64,000 nt of DNA from Syntrophothermus lipocalidus DSM 12680 (GTDB lineage: Bacteria > Bacillota > Syntrophomonadia > Syntrophomonadales > Syntrophothermaceae), in NCBI RefSeq assembly GCF_000092405.1, contig NC_014220.1, forward strand, positions 496,001 to 560,000, read 5' to 3'. The position numbers and the translations under genes were made by a program. Of the stretch, positions 1-8,024 are shown in pieces; positions within the stretch are counted from its first letter, which is position 1; each line of letters begins with the position of its first letter. The notes beneath the pieces were generated by a model. The model did not search any database, was not told the DNA's origin, and saw only the letters and a list, made by a program, of their open reading frames with translations.

Positions 1-804
1 TTTTCCCACAATGTTATCTACGCTAAAGCGGGCTGCATGTCGACGTTGGAATTCTTCTCTATATGAGTGCAGTTGCATCATAATCGCGTCAATATCAGCG
101 ATAATCTCTCTGAGTTCCATGCTTGCCACCAAATTAAGGTATTCCCCGCCAAACTTGGTAATATCCTTAATGTCAATGCTAAAGTATCGACCCAATGCTC
201 CGGCGAATCTCCCGTTGCGGTACACAGGTCGTATAGAACCTATAGCTCGCTTGTTGCCGACCCCTGTAACTACCCCTAACGGTTTGATCTCGCGCGTCTT
301 CAACACCTGATCAAGGTTTTCATCCAGGGGAAAATCCTTGTGGTTGAGTCCCACTATCTGGTCCACACTGAGGTTGAAATACTTAGCCAAGGTATTATTC
401 ACATAACGAATCACACCGTGCTCGTCCACATACGCATACCCTTCGTAAGGACTATCAAGTAAACCCTGCAATATCTCATAATGATCAATATAGAAACTCA
501 AGCGCGCCTTCAAGACATCGATGTTCTCCAAGAGTACGACAGTCGTCTGTTGATCAATATCCGGGTAGCTGGTAAGCAGGTACTCGACCCCGTCTATATG
601 AACCTTGACCTGCGCATTCGCCCCAAGAATATCATCTGTCGGTAGGTCAGGCACAACATCACTTATATTCCTGCCGACGGGGAGACAAGGAACATCGACA
701 GAGCTGTTGCTCCACTCTATGATTCCATTTCTATTTATGACAGCTGCAGGAGTCAGATTGTCTACACTCAATCCCTGAGGGAGACTTGGACGCTCGGCTT
801 TCAA
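1..804 (-). CDS. Sigma-54-dependent transcriptional activator, N-terminal sensor part (truncated by window edge)
   Basis: The frame is open from the window edge up to a TTG at 804, preceded by an AAAGGTGG Shine-Dalgarno; 268 residues are visible. Residues about 15-80 look like a first PAS-type fold (NRNGIIEWSN). Residues about 125-235 are a second, clearer PAS domain (GYAYVDEHGVIRYVNN, then a VGLNHKDF turn). The last visible residues, FSVDNIVGK, match the usual entry into the AAA+ sigma-54-interacting domain, which would lie outside the window. The AAA+ and Fis-type HTH domains are therefore inferred, not seen. The gene is divergent from a crotonase-family gene that has a -24/-12 promoter, so it probably activates that gene in response to a ligand bound by its PAS domains. 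No ATG occurs in frame near the start, so the exact start is uncertain. Confidence 0.75.
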   Translation of the reverse strand, partial: MKAERPSLPQGLSVDNLTPAAVINRNGIIEWSNSSVDVPCLPVGRNISDVVPDLPTDDILGANAQVKVHIDGVEYLLTSYPDIDQQTTVVLLENIDVLKARLSFYIDHYEILQGLLDSPYEGYAYVDEHGVIRYVNNTLAKYFNLSVDQIVGLNHKDFPLDENLDQVLKTREIKPLGVVTGVGNKRAIGSIRPVYRNGRFAGALGRYFSIDIKDITKFGGEYLNLVASMELREIIADIDAIMMQLHSYREEFQRRHAARFSVDNIVGK

Positions 805-892
805 AGATAACGCCACCTTTCGTAGCCCAAGTATCAATAAAATTATAACACACTGGTTTCAATTTTGAGACTGCCGATTGATGTGGTGAAAC

Positions 893-916
893 TTGATCTC
901 AGCCGCGAATGATCAA
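893..916. promoter_or_regulatory. Interrupted palindrome, possible enhancer (UAS) for the 1012 promoter
   Basis: TTGATC (893-898) and GATCAA (911-916) are perfect inverted half sites separated by 12 bases. They lie about 100 bases upstream of the -24/-12 promoter at 1012, inside the divergent gap next to a sigma-54 activator gene. This spacing is typical of activator binding sites. The functional assignment is inference. Confidence 0.35.
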
Positions 917-1011
917 AAGCCGTGACGATTTACTGCTACGGTGTTTTGGTATCCCGCCGCAGGCCCGAATTCTCCTTTGTTCGCTGTAATTACAAATACC
1001 TAAGACGGATA

Positions 1012-1027
1012 TGGCACGTTTCTTGTA
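1012..1027 (+). promoter_or_regulatory. Sigma-54 (-24/-12) promoter
   Basis: TGGCACGTTTCTTGTA matches the consensus TGGCACGNNNNTTGCW at all fixed positions except one (TTGT for TTGC). The start of the crotonase-like gene lies 69 bases downstream, and a sigma-54 activator is encoded divergently on the other side of the gap. Transcription should begin near 1038. Confidence 0.75.
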
Positions 1028-1095
1028 ATGGGGTGGTTAGAGAATCGTTCTACTTTCATAAATACCGGTTGTAAATCATTACGAAAGAGGGATGG

Positions 1096-1896
1096 GTGAG
1101 AACAGTGGAATTCACCAAGGTGAAGTATAAGAAATCGGGTTGTGTGGCCGAAATTACCCTGGACAATCCCAAAAGGCTTAATTCGGTGGACCTCGCCATG
1201 CTGCAGGAGCTCCGTAGTATGCTAAGTGCATGCGAGGAAGACAAAGAAGTGAAAGTGATAGTGCTTTCTGGCGAAGGCAACTCTTTTTGTGCGGGAGCAG
1301 ATCTTCAAAGTATAATGGAAGCCGGCCCCGACGATATACCCTTCTTGATCAAGAACATGGCCCGGGTGGCAGGAGACGCTGCTATAAAGATACGACACAT
1401 TGAAAAGCCGGTAATCGCATCCTTGAAAGGAGTTGCAGCAGGTGCGGGACTTAATTTAGCTTTGGTAAGTGACTTTCGAATTGCCGCTGACAATTGTAGA
1501 TTTATCCAGGCCTTCGTTAATGTCGGGCTGATTCCAGATGCGGGTGGCACGTTCATTCTTAACCGTTTAATAGGAGTAGGGAAAGCGACGGAGCTCATCA
1601 TGACTGGAAGAACGATTACTTCTGAGGAAGCTAGGGCGATGGGGCTATTGACTAAAGTTGTACCTCTTGACGACCTGGAACATGAAACCCTGAAATTGGC
1701 CGAGGATTTGGCCAAGGCCCCCGGAGAAGCAATCAGAAGGATGAAAACCCTGATGAACCGATATGTCTTTTCAGATTTCGAAACTTACGTGGAAAACGAA
1801 GTCGAGTACCAATTTGAATGTGCCAAAACACAAGACTTCCTAGAAGGAGTCAACGCGTTCCTAGAGAAGAGAAAGCCAAGATTTGTGTCCAAGTGA
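1096..1896 (+). CDS. Enoyl-CoA hydratase/isomerase family protein, PaaG-like
   Basis: A 266-residue crotonase-fold protein acting on acyl-CoA esters in the cytoplasm. The oxyanion-hole segments are FCAGADL (64-70) and GVAAGAGLN (112-120). In classical crotonase two glutamates catalyse hydration; here they are replaced by Asn120 and Phe140. Asp148 in GLIPDAGG is kept, as in PaaG-type ring-epoxide and enoyl-CoA isomerases. An isomerase or a specialised hydratase is therefore more likely than plain crotonase. The GTG start at 1096 follows GAAAGAGGGA. The gene stands alone between a -24/-12 promoter and a terminator, so it is probably monocistronic and sigma-54 controlled. The family is sure; the substrate is unknown. 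Confidence 0.85.
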   Translation: MRTVEFTKVKYKKSGCVAEITLDNPKRLNSVDLAMLQELRSMLSACEEDKEVKVIVLSGEGNSFCAGADLQSIMEAGPDDIPFLIKNMARVAGDAAIKIRHIEKPVIASLKGVAAGAGLNLALVSDFRIAADNCRFIQAFVNVGLIPDAGGTFILNRLIGVGKATELIMTGRTITSEEARAMGLLTKVVPLDDLEHETLKLAEDLAKAPGEAIRRMKTLMNRYVFSDFETYVENEVEYQFECAKTQDFLEGVNAFLEKRKPRFVSK

Positions 1897-1983
1897 TTTA
1901 CCTTATGTATTTATTAGCGGTTTAATTTCCCGGATTTCCCATTGTTATATTGTCGGAGTAGACAGACGAGCATCATTTGCCGA

Positions 1984-2016
1984 CCTCAGGATGTTAAACC
2001 CTGAGGTTTTTCTTTT
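1984..2016 (+). terminator. Rho-independent terminator after the crotonase-like gene
   Basis: CCTCAGG (1984-1990) pairs with CCTGAGG (2000-2006) around a 9-base loop and is followed by TTTTTCTTTT. The rest of the gap up to 2214 shows no gene or clear promoter. Confidence 0.85.
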
Positions 2017-2214
2017 GTATTGGTGGCCAATTTAAAAATACTTCACGGTGCCAAGATGCTGGGCGTGACAAATTCAAACAACGTGCTTTTATAAACCCTG
2101 ACGTTGTGGGGCTCTTCTGCTGAATCAGGCCAGGGGATAAGCAATCGTCGTCAGGCATAATGCTGAAGATTTCACCATAGACTGTCCCAAGGAGTTGGAT
2201 GAGGGGATTGGGCC

Positions 2215-2832
2215 ATGATCAAAAACCTCGTAAAACAACATATAGTAAGGAATGCATGGCAGTATACGGTTATATCGCTGGTCTTTCTGGTTGGAGTTAT
2301 GTTGGGGGAGATCAATGCGGCTAACCTGGCAGGGGGTACAAGAAATCACCTCATCCAAATTATAGACGGTTTTCTAAAAGGGGGAGTGACTGCTTCTCGA
2401 GAAGGAGAAGGCTACAGGCTTTTTTTGACGGCATTTTTTAACCAGACCAGAGCAGTGGGGCTGATATGGTTTCTGGGGCTAACCGTCATCGGAGTGCCGT
2501 TTATCCTGGCTATCATTTTCTTCAAGGGTTTTTCCTTAGGGTTTACAGTGGGATTTCTCGTTAGGGAAAAGGCCTGGCTTGGCGGCCTGATATCGTTGGC
2601 CTCTGTCTTTCCCCAAAACCTGCTTTATGTTCCGCTTACTGTTGCCTGGGCTGTCATAGGTATCAATTTCTCTGTTTACTTGGTGCGGGGAAGGTTCAGT
2701 CGCGGTTTAGCTTTGGGACAGGGGTTAGTGACTTATACCGGAGCAATGCTTCTGTTCTTGCTCATTCTATTGCTGGGCGCATTCATTGAGGCTTTTCTCT
2801 CCCCGTGGTTGCTAAGTCTGGTGGTGAAATAG
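2215..2832 (+). CDS. spoIIM: Stage II sporulation protein M
   Basis: A 205-residue integral membrane protein. A hydrophobic segment near residues 17-32 is followed by an extracytoplasmic stretch, then several more membrane segments (about 80-105, 115-135, 140-160 and 172-200). Length and layout match SpoIIM, which with SpoIID and SpoIIP drives septal peptidoglycan remodelling and engulfment of the forespore. The gene is followed by a small membrane protein and xerD, the same order as spoIIM-yqzK-(fur)-xerD in Bacillus. The ATG lies behind a GAGGGGAT ribosome site. I did not find a convincing SigE promoter upstream. Confidence 0.88.
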   Translation: MIKNLVKQHIVRNAWQYTVISLVFLVGVMLGEINAANLAGGTRNHLIQIIDGFLKGGVTASREGEGYRLFLTAFFNQTRAVGLIWFLGLTVIGVPFILAIIFFKGFSLGFTVGFLVREKAWLGGLISLASVFPQNLLYVPLTVAWAVIGINFSVYLVRGRFSRGLALGQGLVTYTGAMLLFLLILLLGAFIEAFLSPWLLSLVVK

Positions 2833-2853
2833 CCGAAAGGGAGGTCGAAGCGA

Positions 2854-3117
2854 TTGGTAATTGTTATCAAAGGTTGGAGAAGAAAGATGGTTAACCTGGC
2901 CAAGATATTGGTAGTTATTCTGGCATTTGCTGTTCTTGTTCCTCAAATCATGGCTTTTTTGGGTGACCACAGGCCTGTGTTCTTTGGTTGGACCAAAGAC
3001 GAGACACCGACCGGAAACCCGATGCGAGTGGAAAACAACCCCAAAACGAAGTTTACCGAGGTGGTGGACCAGTTTGTGGTCAAGTTACAAGACTTTTATT
3101 ATCAAGAAAAGGAATGA
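2854..3117 (+). CDS. Small single-pass membrane protein of unknown function (YqzK position)
   Basis: An 87-residue protein with one hydrophobic segment (about residues 15-35, LAKILVVILAFAVLVPQIM) and a short polar C-terminal part predicted outside the membrane. It has no recognised catalytic motif. The TTG start at 2854 follows AAAGGGAGG at good spacing; an ATG at 2887 is possible and would give 76 residues. It begins 21 bases after spoIIM, so it is likely co-transcribed. It occupies the place of Bacillus yqzK (DUF4227) between spoIIM and xerD. Homology to YqzK is suggested by position, size and topology only. Confidence 0.6.
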   Translation: MVIVIKGWRRKMVNLAKILVVILAFAVLVPQIMAFLGDHRPVFFGWTKDETPTGNPMRVENNPKTKFTEVVDQFVVKLQDFYYQEKE

Positions 3118-3187
3118 AAGGGCAGGAAACGGGTCACCTTCCGTGTAATTAGTCTAGTAATATAGCTGATGCCCGGAGAGGTGAACC

Positions 3188-4078
3188 ATGGAGGAATACT
3201 TAGGGCTGTTCATAGGATACCTTAATTTTGAGCGGGGCTTGTCGGAAAATACTCTGCAAGCCTATCGACGCGATATCGGAAGCTTTCTGGTTTACTGCGA
3301 AAAGGAGCGCGGTATTTCCGATATTAGTCAGGTTAAGCGGCACGACGTGGTAGATTTTCTCGGATGGCTGCTCAAGGGCGGTAGGGCTTACTCTAGCCTG
3401 GCCCGAACCTTATCGGCTCTGAAATCGTTTTTTCGTTTTATGCAGAAGGAGAGGTACATTTTGACCAACCCCACCGATAACATCGAGAGCCCGCAAGTGG
3501 TTCGCCGCCTGCCCAGGGTTCTTTCTGTCTCTGAGGTGGAAAAGCTTCTGGAGCAGCCTAATCCGGTGACCGTTCGCGGTATAAGAGACAGGGCCATGCT
3601 GGAGCTCATGTATGCCACAGGGCTCAGGGTGTCGGAACTGCTGGCCTTGCAATTAGAGGATATTAACCTGGTTGCCGGCTTCGTACGCTGTTTAGGTAAA
3701 GGTCGAAAGGAACGTATCGTTCCTGTAAACAAGACTTCGGTCTTTTGGGTGGAGAGGTACATATCCAGGTCCCGGAATCACCTGGTCAAGAGTTCTTTAG
3801 AAAGGACGCTCTTCGTCAACGCCAAGGGGAAAAAACTTAGCCGGCAAGGGTTCTGGAAGATACTGAACGGTTACGCGCGACAGGCGGGGATAGAAAAAGA
3901 GATTCATCCTCACACGCTCCGCCATTCTTTCGCTACCCATCTCTTGGAAAATGGAGCAGACCTGAGAGCTGTTCAGGAAATGTTAGGACATGCAGATATC
4001 AGTACAACCCAGATCTATACCCATTTGACCAAGAGCCGGTTGAGGGAAGTATACGAGAAGAGCCACCCGCGGGCATAA
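3188..4078 (+). CDS. xerD: Site-specific tyrosine recombinase XerD
   Basis: A 296-residue recombinase, the usual XerD length. The N-terminal SAM-like core-binding domain (about 1-90) is followed by the catalytic domain with all six active residues: Arg147 (ATGLRVSEL), Lys171, His242 and Arg245 (HTLRHSF), His268 (LGHADIS) and nucleophile Tyr277. With XerC it resolves chromosome dimers at dif; no dif site was recognised in this window. The ATG follows GGAGAGGTG. The position after spoIIM and before deoB is the conserved place of xerD (ripX) in Firmicutes, which favours XerD over XerC. Confidence 0.92.
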   Translation: MEEYLGLFIGYLNFERGLSENTLQAYRRDIGSFLVYCEKERGISDISQVKRHDVVDFLGWLLKGGRAYSSLARTLSALKSFFRFMQKERYILTNPTDNIESPQVVRRLPRVLSVSEVEKLLEQPNPVTVRGIRDRAMLELMYATGLRVSELLALQLEDINLVAGFVRCLGKGRKERIVPVNKTSVFWVERYISRSRNHLVKSSLERTLFVNAKGKKLSRQGFWKILNGYARQAGIEKEIHPHTLRHSFATHLLENGADLRAVQEMLGHADISTTQIYTHLTKSRLREVYEKSHPRA

Positions 4079-4080
4079 AT

Positions 4081-4316
4081 GGAGGTTAGAGGCCCGAGGT
4101 AGGAGGTTAGAATGGAAGTTAGAAGTTGGAGGCTGGAGGCTAAATGGAGGTTGGAGGCCGGAATAGAAGTTAGAGGCCGGAAGTAGGAAGTTAGAATTGA
4201 AGTTGAGAGGTCATATGGGAGTTAGAAATGGGTGGTTGGAGGTTGGAATTGAGGCGGGAGGTTAGAATGGAAGTTGGAAGTTAGAGGTAGGAGATCGGGG
4301 CTCGGGGCTCGGAAAT
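4081..4316. repeat. Purine-rich degenerate tandem repeat (GGAGGTTAGA-like)
   Basis: About 235 bases between xerD and deoB consist almost only of A, G and T on the plus strand, with very few C. The segment is built from shuffled variants of GGAGGTTAGA, GGAAGTTAGA and GGAGGTTGGA, repeated roughly every 10-20 bases. It ends with a duplicated CGGGGCT. No open frame, promoter or hairpin explains it. It resembles a degenerate minisatellite. The 4317-4434 remainder holds only the deoB leader. Confidence 0.8.
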
Positions 4317-4434
4317 GGGATGTTGGCAAGAAGAAGTCTGTGATATAGTTGGTGTTACAAGACGGTGTGATTATTTTTACCAATAAGGTTTAGCCGGTTA
4401 CTTAGGAGTGTTCGTTAGGAAAGGAGAAGTGTTC

Positions 4435-5610
4435 ATGGCCCGCAGGATATTTCTTGTTGTCTTGGACAGTGCTGGTATAGGTGCTTTGCCTGACGCGGCG
4501 GAATACGGGGATGAAGGAAGCAACACCCTGGGGAATATCGCTGCTGTCAGGGGTTGTTTAAAGGTACCGAATCTGGCAAGGCTCGGCTTGAGCCGGTTGG
4601 TAGACCTGCCGGGATACGACCGCAGCACTACGCCGGCAGGGGCTTATGGAAGGATGGCCGAGAAATCCTGCGGGAAAGACACTACCACGGGTCATTGGGA
4701 ACTCATGGGAATAATACTCACGAGGCCTTTTCCTACGTATCCTCATGGCTTTCCGCCTGAAGTAATAGAAGCTTTCGAGCAACGCATAGGGCGGCAGGTA
4801 CTTGGCAACAAACCGGCTTCAGGCACGGTGGTAATTGAAGAACTGGGCCAAGAACACATGGCGACCGGTTTTCCCATCGTGTACACTTCTGCCGACAGCG
4901 TGTTTCAGATAGCAGCCCACGAAGAGGTAATCCCCGTTGAACAACTGTACGAGATGTGCCGTATCGCGAGGGAGATTTTGGTAGGAGAGCATGCAGTGGG
5001 GAGGGTTATTGCTCGACCTTTTGTGGGACAACCAGGGCATTTCGTCCGCACCGAACGAAGGCATGACTTTTCTCTGAAACCGCCGGGACCGACGGCGCTG
5101 GATTACCTGGCGGGTACCGGGCTGGATGTCATCGCCGTGGGCAAGATCAACGATATTTTCGTCGGGCAAGGTATAACTGCAAGCCGCCCTACAGCCGACA
5201 ACCGCGAGGGGATGGCAGTCATTCTGGAGTTGGTGAAAGAGGATTTCAAAGGGCTGGCTTTTGCTAACCTGGTTGATTTTGACATGAAGTATGGACACCG
5301 GAACGACGTCGAAGGTTATGCCCGGGCTTTAGAGGAGTTCGATGAATTTTTGCCTCGGTTGATGGATAGCATGAAAAGCGAAGACATCCTGGTCATCACG
5401 GCCGACCATGGCTGTGACCCCACCACTGCCAGCACCGACCATTCGCGGGAGTACGTTCCGGTTCTTGTTTACGGGGGCGGGATACGTGCTGGTGTGGATA
5501 TAGGGACCAGGGAAACTTTCGCGGACTTAGGTGTAACCGTTGCTGAGCTTTTAGGGGTAAAGGCAGAAGGGTTACCAGGACTGAGTTTTGCGCCTTTGAT
5601 AAGGAGGTGA
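4435..5610 (+). CDS. deoB: Phosphopentomutase
   Basis: A 391-residue alkaline-phosphatase-superfamily enzyme that interconverts ribose/deoxyribose 1- and 5-phosphates, linking nucleoside breakdown to central metabolism. Family motifs are present: [13 protein letters not shown] at the N-terminus, [12 protein letters not shown] with the phosphorylated Thr, and the C-terminal metal-binding ADHGCDPTT and TDHSREYVP. The ATG at 4435 follows AAGGAG at 8 bases; an in-frame GTG at 4408 lacks a usable ribosome site. The next gene, pyrimidine-nucleoside phosphorylase, begins 7 bases downstream and supplies the pentose 1-phosphate substrate, so the two form an operon. Confidence 0.95.
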   Translation: MARRIFLVVLDSAGIGALPDAAEYGDEGSNTLGNIAAVRGCLKVPNLARLGLSRLVDLPGYDRSTTPAGAYGRMAEKSCGKDTTTGHWELMGIILTRPFPTYPHGFPPEVIEAFEQRIGRQVLGNKPASGTVVIEELGQEHMATGFPIVYTSADSVFQIAAHEEVIPVEQLYEMCRIAREILVGEHAVGRVIARPFVGQPGHFVRTERRHDFSLKPPGPTALDYLAGTGLDVIAVGKINDIFVGQGITASRPTADNREGMAVILELVKEDFKGLAFANLVDFDMKYGHRNDVEGYARALEEFDEFLPRLMDSMKSEDILVITADHGCDPTTASTDHSREYVPVLVYGGGIRAGVDIGTRETFADLGVTVAELLGVKAEGLPGLSFAPLIRR

Positions 5611-5616
5611 GCGGCT

Positions 5617-6945
5617 GTGAACGCATACGACATCATCAAGAAAAAGCGGGATGGAGGCGAGCTTTCGAAAGAAGAGATAGAGTTCCTGGTCAAGGGTATA
5701 GCCAACGGCAATGTCCCTGATTACCAGATAGCGGCCTGGGCTATGGCGGTGTACTTCCAAGGGATGAACGAGCGCGAAACCACTGACCTTACGCTGGCCA
5801 TGGCTCACTCCGGAGATACAGTTGACCTGAGTAAAGTGCAAGGGATACCTGTAGATAAACACAGCACCGGCGGGGTAGGGGACAAAACTACTTTGGTGGC
5901 AGTGCCTTTGACCGCAGCTGCCGGAGTCCCGGTGCCCAAGATGTCCGGCCGGGGCTTGGGGCACACCGGGGGAACCATCGATAAGCTGGAATCCATACCT
6001 GGATTCAAAGTTGAAATAGACGTGGCTGAATTCGTTCAGCAGGTAAACAGGGTAAAGGCTGCGGTAATTTCTCAGTCTGGCAATCTGGTGCCTGCAGATA
6101 AAAAGCTTTACGCCATAAGGGATGTAACCGCCACCGTTGACAGCATACCGCTCATAGCTTCCAGCGTTATGAGCAAGAAGCTGGCAGCAGGAGCTCGCGG
6201 TATAGTGCTGGATGTAAAGGTGGGGAAAGGGGCATTCATGAAAGACTTGGACCAGGCGTTTCAGCTGGCCCAGCTCATGGTGGATATAGGATTTAAGGCC
6301 GGTCGTGAAGTCGTGGCGGTTCTGAGCGACATGGACCAGCCTCTCGGGTGCGCGGTAGGGAATGCCCTGGAGATAGAGGAAGTAGTTAAGACCTTGAAAG
6401 GAGAGGGAGCCCCGGATCTTACCGAACTTTCAGTTACCTTGGCCTCTTACATGCTACTGGTAGGGGGAAGGGTTGGGGACTTCGCGTCGGCTCGAGAACT
6501 GGTGCAGAAAAACCTGACCAGCGGGGCCGGGTTTGAGAAATTCCGGGAAATGGTTATCGCTCAGGGAGGAGACGCGAGGTGCTTGGACCGGCCTCAAGAT
6601 TATTTTCGGGCTAGCCTGCAGGTAAGTGTGCCGTCGCCTTCAGACGGATATGTAACTGACATAGATGCTGAGCAGGTGGGCTTGGCAACTATGAGGCTAG
6701 GAGCCGGGAGAGAACGGGCCGGAGAACGTATAGACCATTCAGTGGGCGTTGTTTTGCGACGTAAGAAAGGAGACAGTGTGCGCTCCGGGCAGGCTCTGGC
6801 TGTAATTCACGCTAACGACCCTTACCGGCTGGAAACCGCGCGGGCAATGCTGGCCCAGGCTTACCGGCTGGACCAGCAGCCGCCGCCAAAACGCCCGTTG
6901 ATTTTGGGCGTAGTAACCCAAGACGAGGTCATAAGATACGTATGA
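5617..6945 (+). CDS. pdp: Pyrimidine-nucleoside phosphorylase
   Basis: A 442-residue protein of the thymidine/pyrimidine phosphorylase family, cleaving (deoxy)uridine and thymidine with phosphate. It has the small alpha domain, the phosphate-binding signature DKHSTGGVGDK (80-90) and SGRGLGHTGGT, the central glycine-rich domain and the C-terminal barrel-sandwich domain. The GTG start follows a near-perfect AAGGAGGTGA that overlaps the deoB stop region. Co-transcription with deoB is very likely. Family evidence does not separate a broad pyrimidine phosphorylase (Pdp) from strict thymidine phosphorylase (DeoA); Pdp is usual in Firmicutes. Confidence 0.92.
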   Translation: MNAYDIIKKKRDGGELSKEEIEFLVKGIANGNVPDYQIAAWAMAVYFQGMNERETTDLTLAMAHSGDTVDLSKVQGIPVDKHSTGGVGDKTTLVAVPLTAAAGVPVPKMSGRGLGHTGGTIDKLESIPGFKVEIDVAEFVQQVNRVKAAVISQSGNLVPADKKLYAIRDVTATVDSIPLIASSVMSKKLAAGARGIVLDVKVGKGAFMKDLDQAFQLAQLMVDIGFKAGREVVAVLSDMDQPLGCAVGNALEIEEVVKTLKGEGAPDLTELSVTLASYMLLVGGRVGDFASARELVQKNLTSGAGFEKFREMVIAQGGDARCLDRPQDYFRASLQVSVPSPSDGYVTDIDAEQVGLATMRLGAGRERAGERIDHSVGVVLRRKKGDSVRSGQALAVIHANDPYRLETARAMLAQAYRLDQQPPPKRPLILGVVTQDEVIRYV

Positions 6946-7091
6946 AAGGTCAGAGACAGATTTACGCAATAAGTTTTGGGTGAACATGTTTTAGCCAGCA
7001 GAAACGTGCCATAAAGAACACTTGTGATTTATAAAAAGTCTGGAAATGGAAGCTTTAAAAGGGTCTGCGTTAATCAGCGTCAAAAATAATG

Positions 7092-7745
7092 CTACTCCTT
7101 GCCGTTTACGTTTTCTACTTCGAACCCGGACTCTTTGAGCCTGGAAACAACTGCAGACGGGTCAGAGCAGGTTATACGCAAGACCAGGTGCACTTTATCA
7201 TCACCCGGCAAGTCGATCCGTACAATGTTTGCGATGTTGCCACCTAAATCGCTGATGATGTTGGCGATGCGGGCCAGCTCTCCGGGGCGGTCGACCAGTT
7301 TCATATCGATACGGGTGGTGTCCTTGTTTCCGAACCCCATGATACGGGTAAAAGCGTCGAAAATGTCGGTCTCAGTAATAATGCCCACTATCTTGTCATT
7401 TTCCAGTACGGGCAAGGCACCGATCACGTGTTCCCTCATCAAAGCCGCGGCTGTCTCCAGGTAATCGTCCGGGCCAACCGTTATGACTTCTCGATTCTCG
7501 GGCATGATATCCCGCAGCAAAGTTTTTTCCAACAGGTAACTGGTCCCGAAGAAGTTGAGAGTGGTAGGCTTGTTAATGGGGACATTCTCTAAGTCGCTCA
7601 GGGTCACTATTCCTACCAGTTTACCGTTTTCCACGATTGGAAGCCGGCGAATGTTGTTCCGGTTCATTAGAACGAAGGCGTCGATGACAGAAGCATCGGG
7701 ACTTATGGTCTTAACATCGGTGCTCATGTAGTACTTGACTTTCAC
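7092..7745 (-). CDS. AcuB-like protein with two CBS domains and an ACT domain
   Basis: A 217-residue cytoplasmic regulatory protein: CBS 1 (about residues 2-60, IRRLPIVENGKLVGIVTLSD), CBS 2 (about 75-135, IGALPVLENDKIVGIITETD) and a C-terminal ACT domain (about 145-215, DRPGELARIANIISDLGGNI). CBS pairs usually bind adenine nucleotides and ACT domains bind amino acids. The architecture is that of AcuB of the Bacillus acetoin/acetate locus, but no acuA or acuC neighbours it, so the target is unknown. The GTG at 7745 is chosen because AAAGGAGGG lies 8 bases upstream; an ATG ten codons earlier would overlap that ribosome site. It is convergent with pdp. Confidence 0.85.
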   Translation of the reverse strand: MKVKYYMSTDVKTISPDASVIDAFVLMNRNNIRRLPIVENGKLVGIVTLSDLENVPINKPTTLNFFGTSYLLEKTLLRDIMPENREVITVGPDDYLETAAALMREHVIGALPVLENDKIVGIITETDIFDAFTRIMGFGNKDTTRIDMKLVDRPGELARIANIISDLGGNIANIVRIDLPGDDKVHLVLRITCSDPSAVVSRLKESGFEVENVNGKE

Positions 7746-7890
7746 CGGGCAACTCCCTCCTTTAATCTTGTACATTTTATCCTTCGCCGTGAGTTGGCTA
7801 TTTACCTTCTACCGGCTTCAACAATACTCAGCAGGGTGACATGCCTCGAAAAACATTTTGCCGACGGAGTGTTAGCCAGCTCGCTCCAAG

Positions 7891-8013
7891 ACTCCTCCAC
7901 AGTTCCATTTTCATTCTCTAGTGGTGACTCTTTCAAGAGTCATGAGGGTCTGCGTGAATCAGCGTCCAATAAACATCAGTGCAAATCTTGGCTCATCTGC
8001 GTACATCTGTGGC
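7891..8013. repeat. Intergenic dispersed repeats: hairpin element plus TCTGCGT...ATCTGTGGC units
   Basis: Positions 7891-7954 (ACTCCTCCACAGT ... GGGTCTGCGTG) are about 80% identical to 35768-35831. The core TGACTCTTTCAAGAGTCA (7924-7941) is a near-perfect palindrome. It is followed by GGTCTGCGTGAATCAGCGTC (7947-7966) and CATCTGCGTACATCTGTGGC (7994-8013), units that recur in other gaps of this window. A further unit, TCTGCGTTAATCAGCGTC, lies at 7064-7081. No gene is present. Confidence 0.75.
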
Positions 8014-8024
8014 TCTGGCTTTGG

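Noticed and set aside
2047-2062. GTGCCA at 2047 as part of a minus-strand sigma-54 promoter
   Set aside because: No GCAA at the required distance; only half of the consensus is present.
4408-4434. GTG at 4408 as start of deoB
   Set aside because: No ribosome site lies in range, while AAGGAG is correctly placed before the ATG at 4435, and the family starts there.
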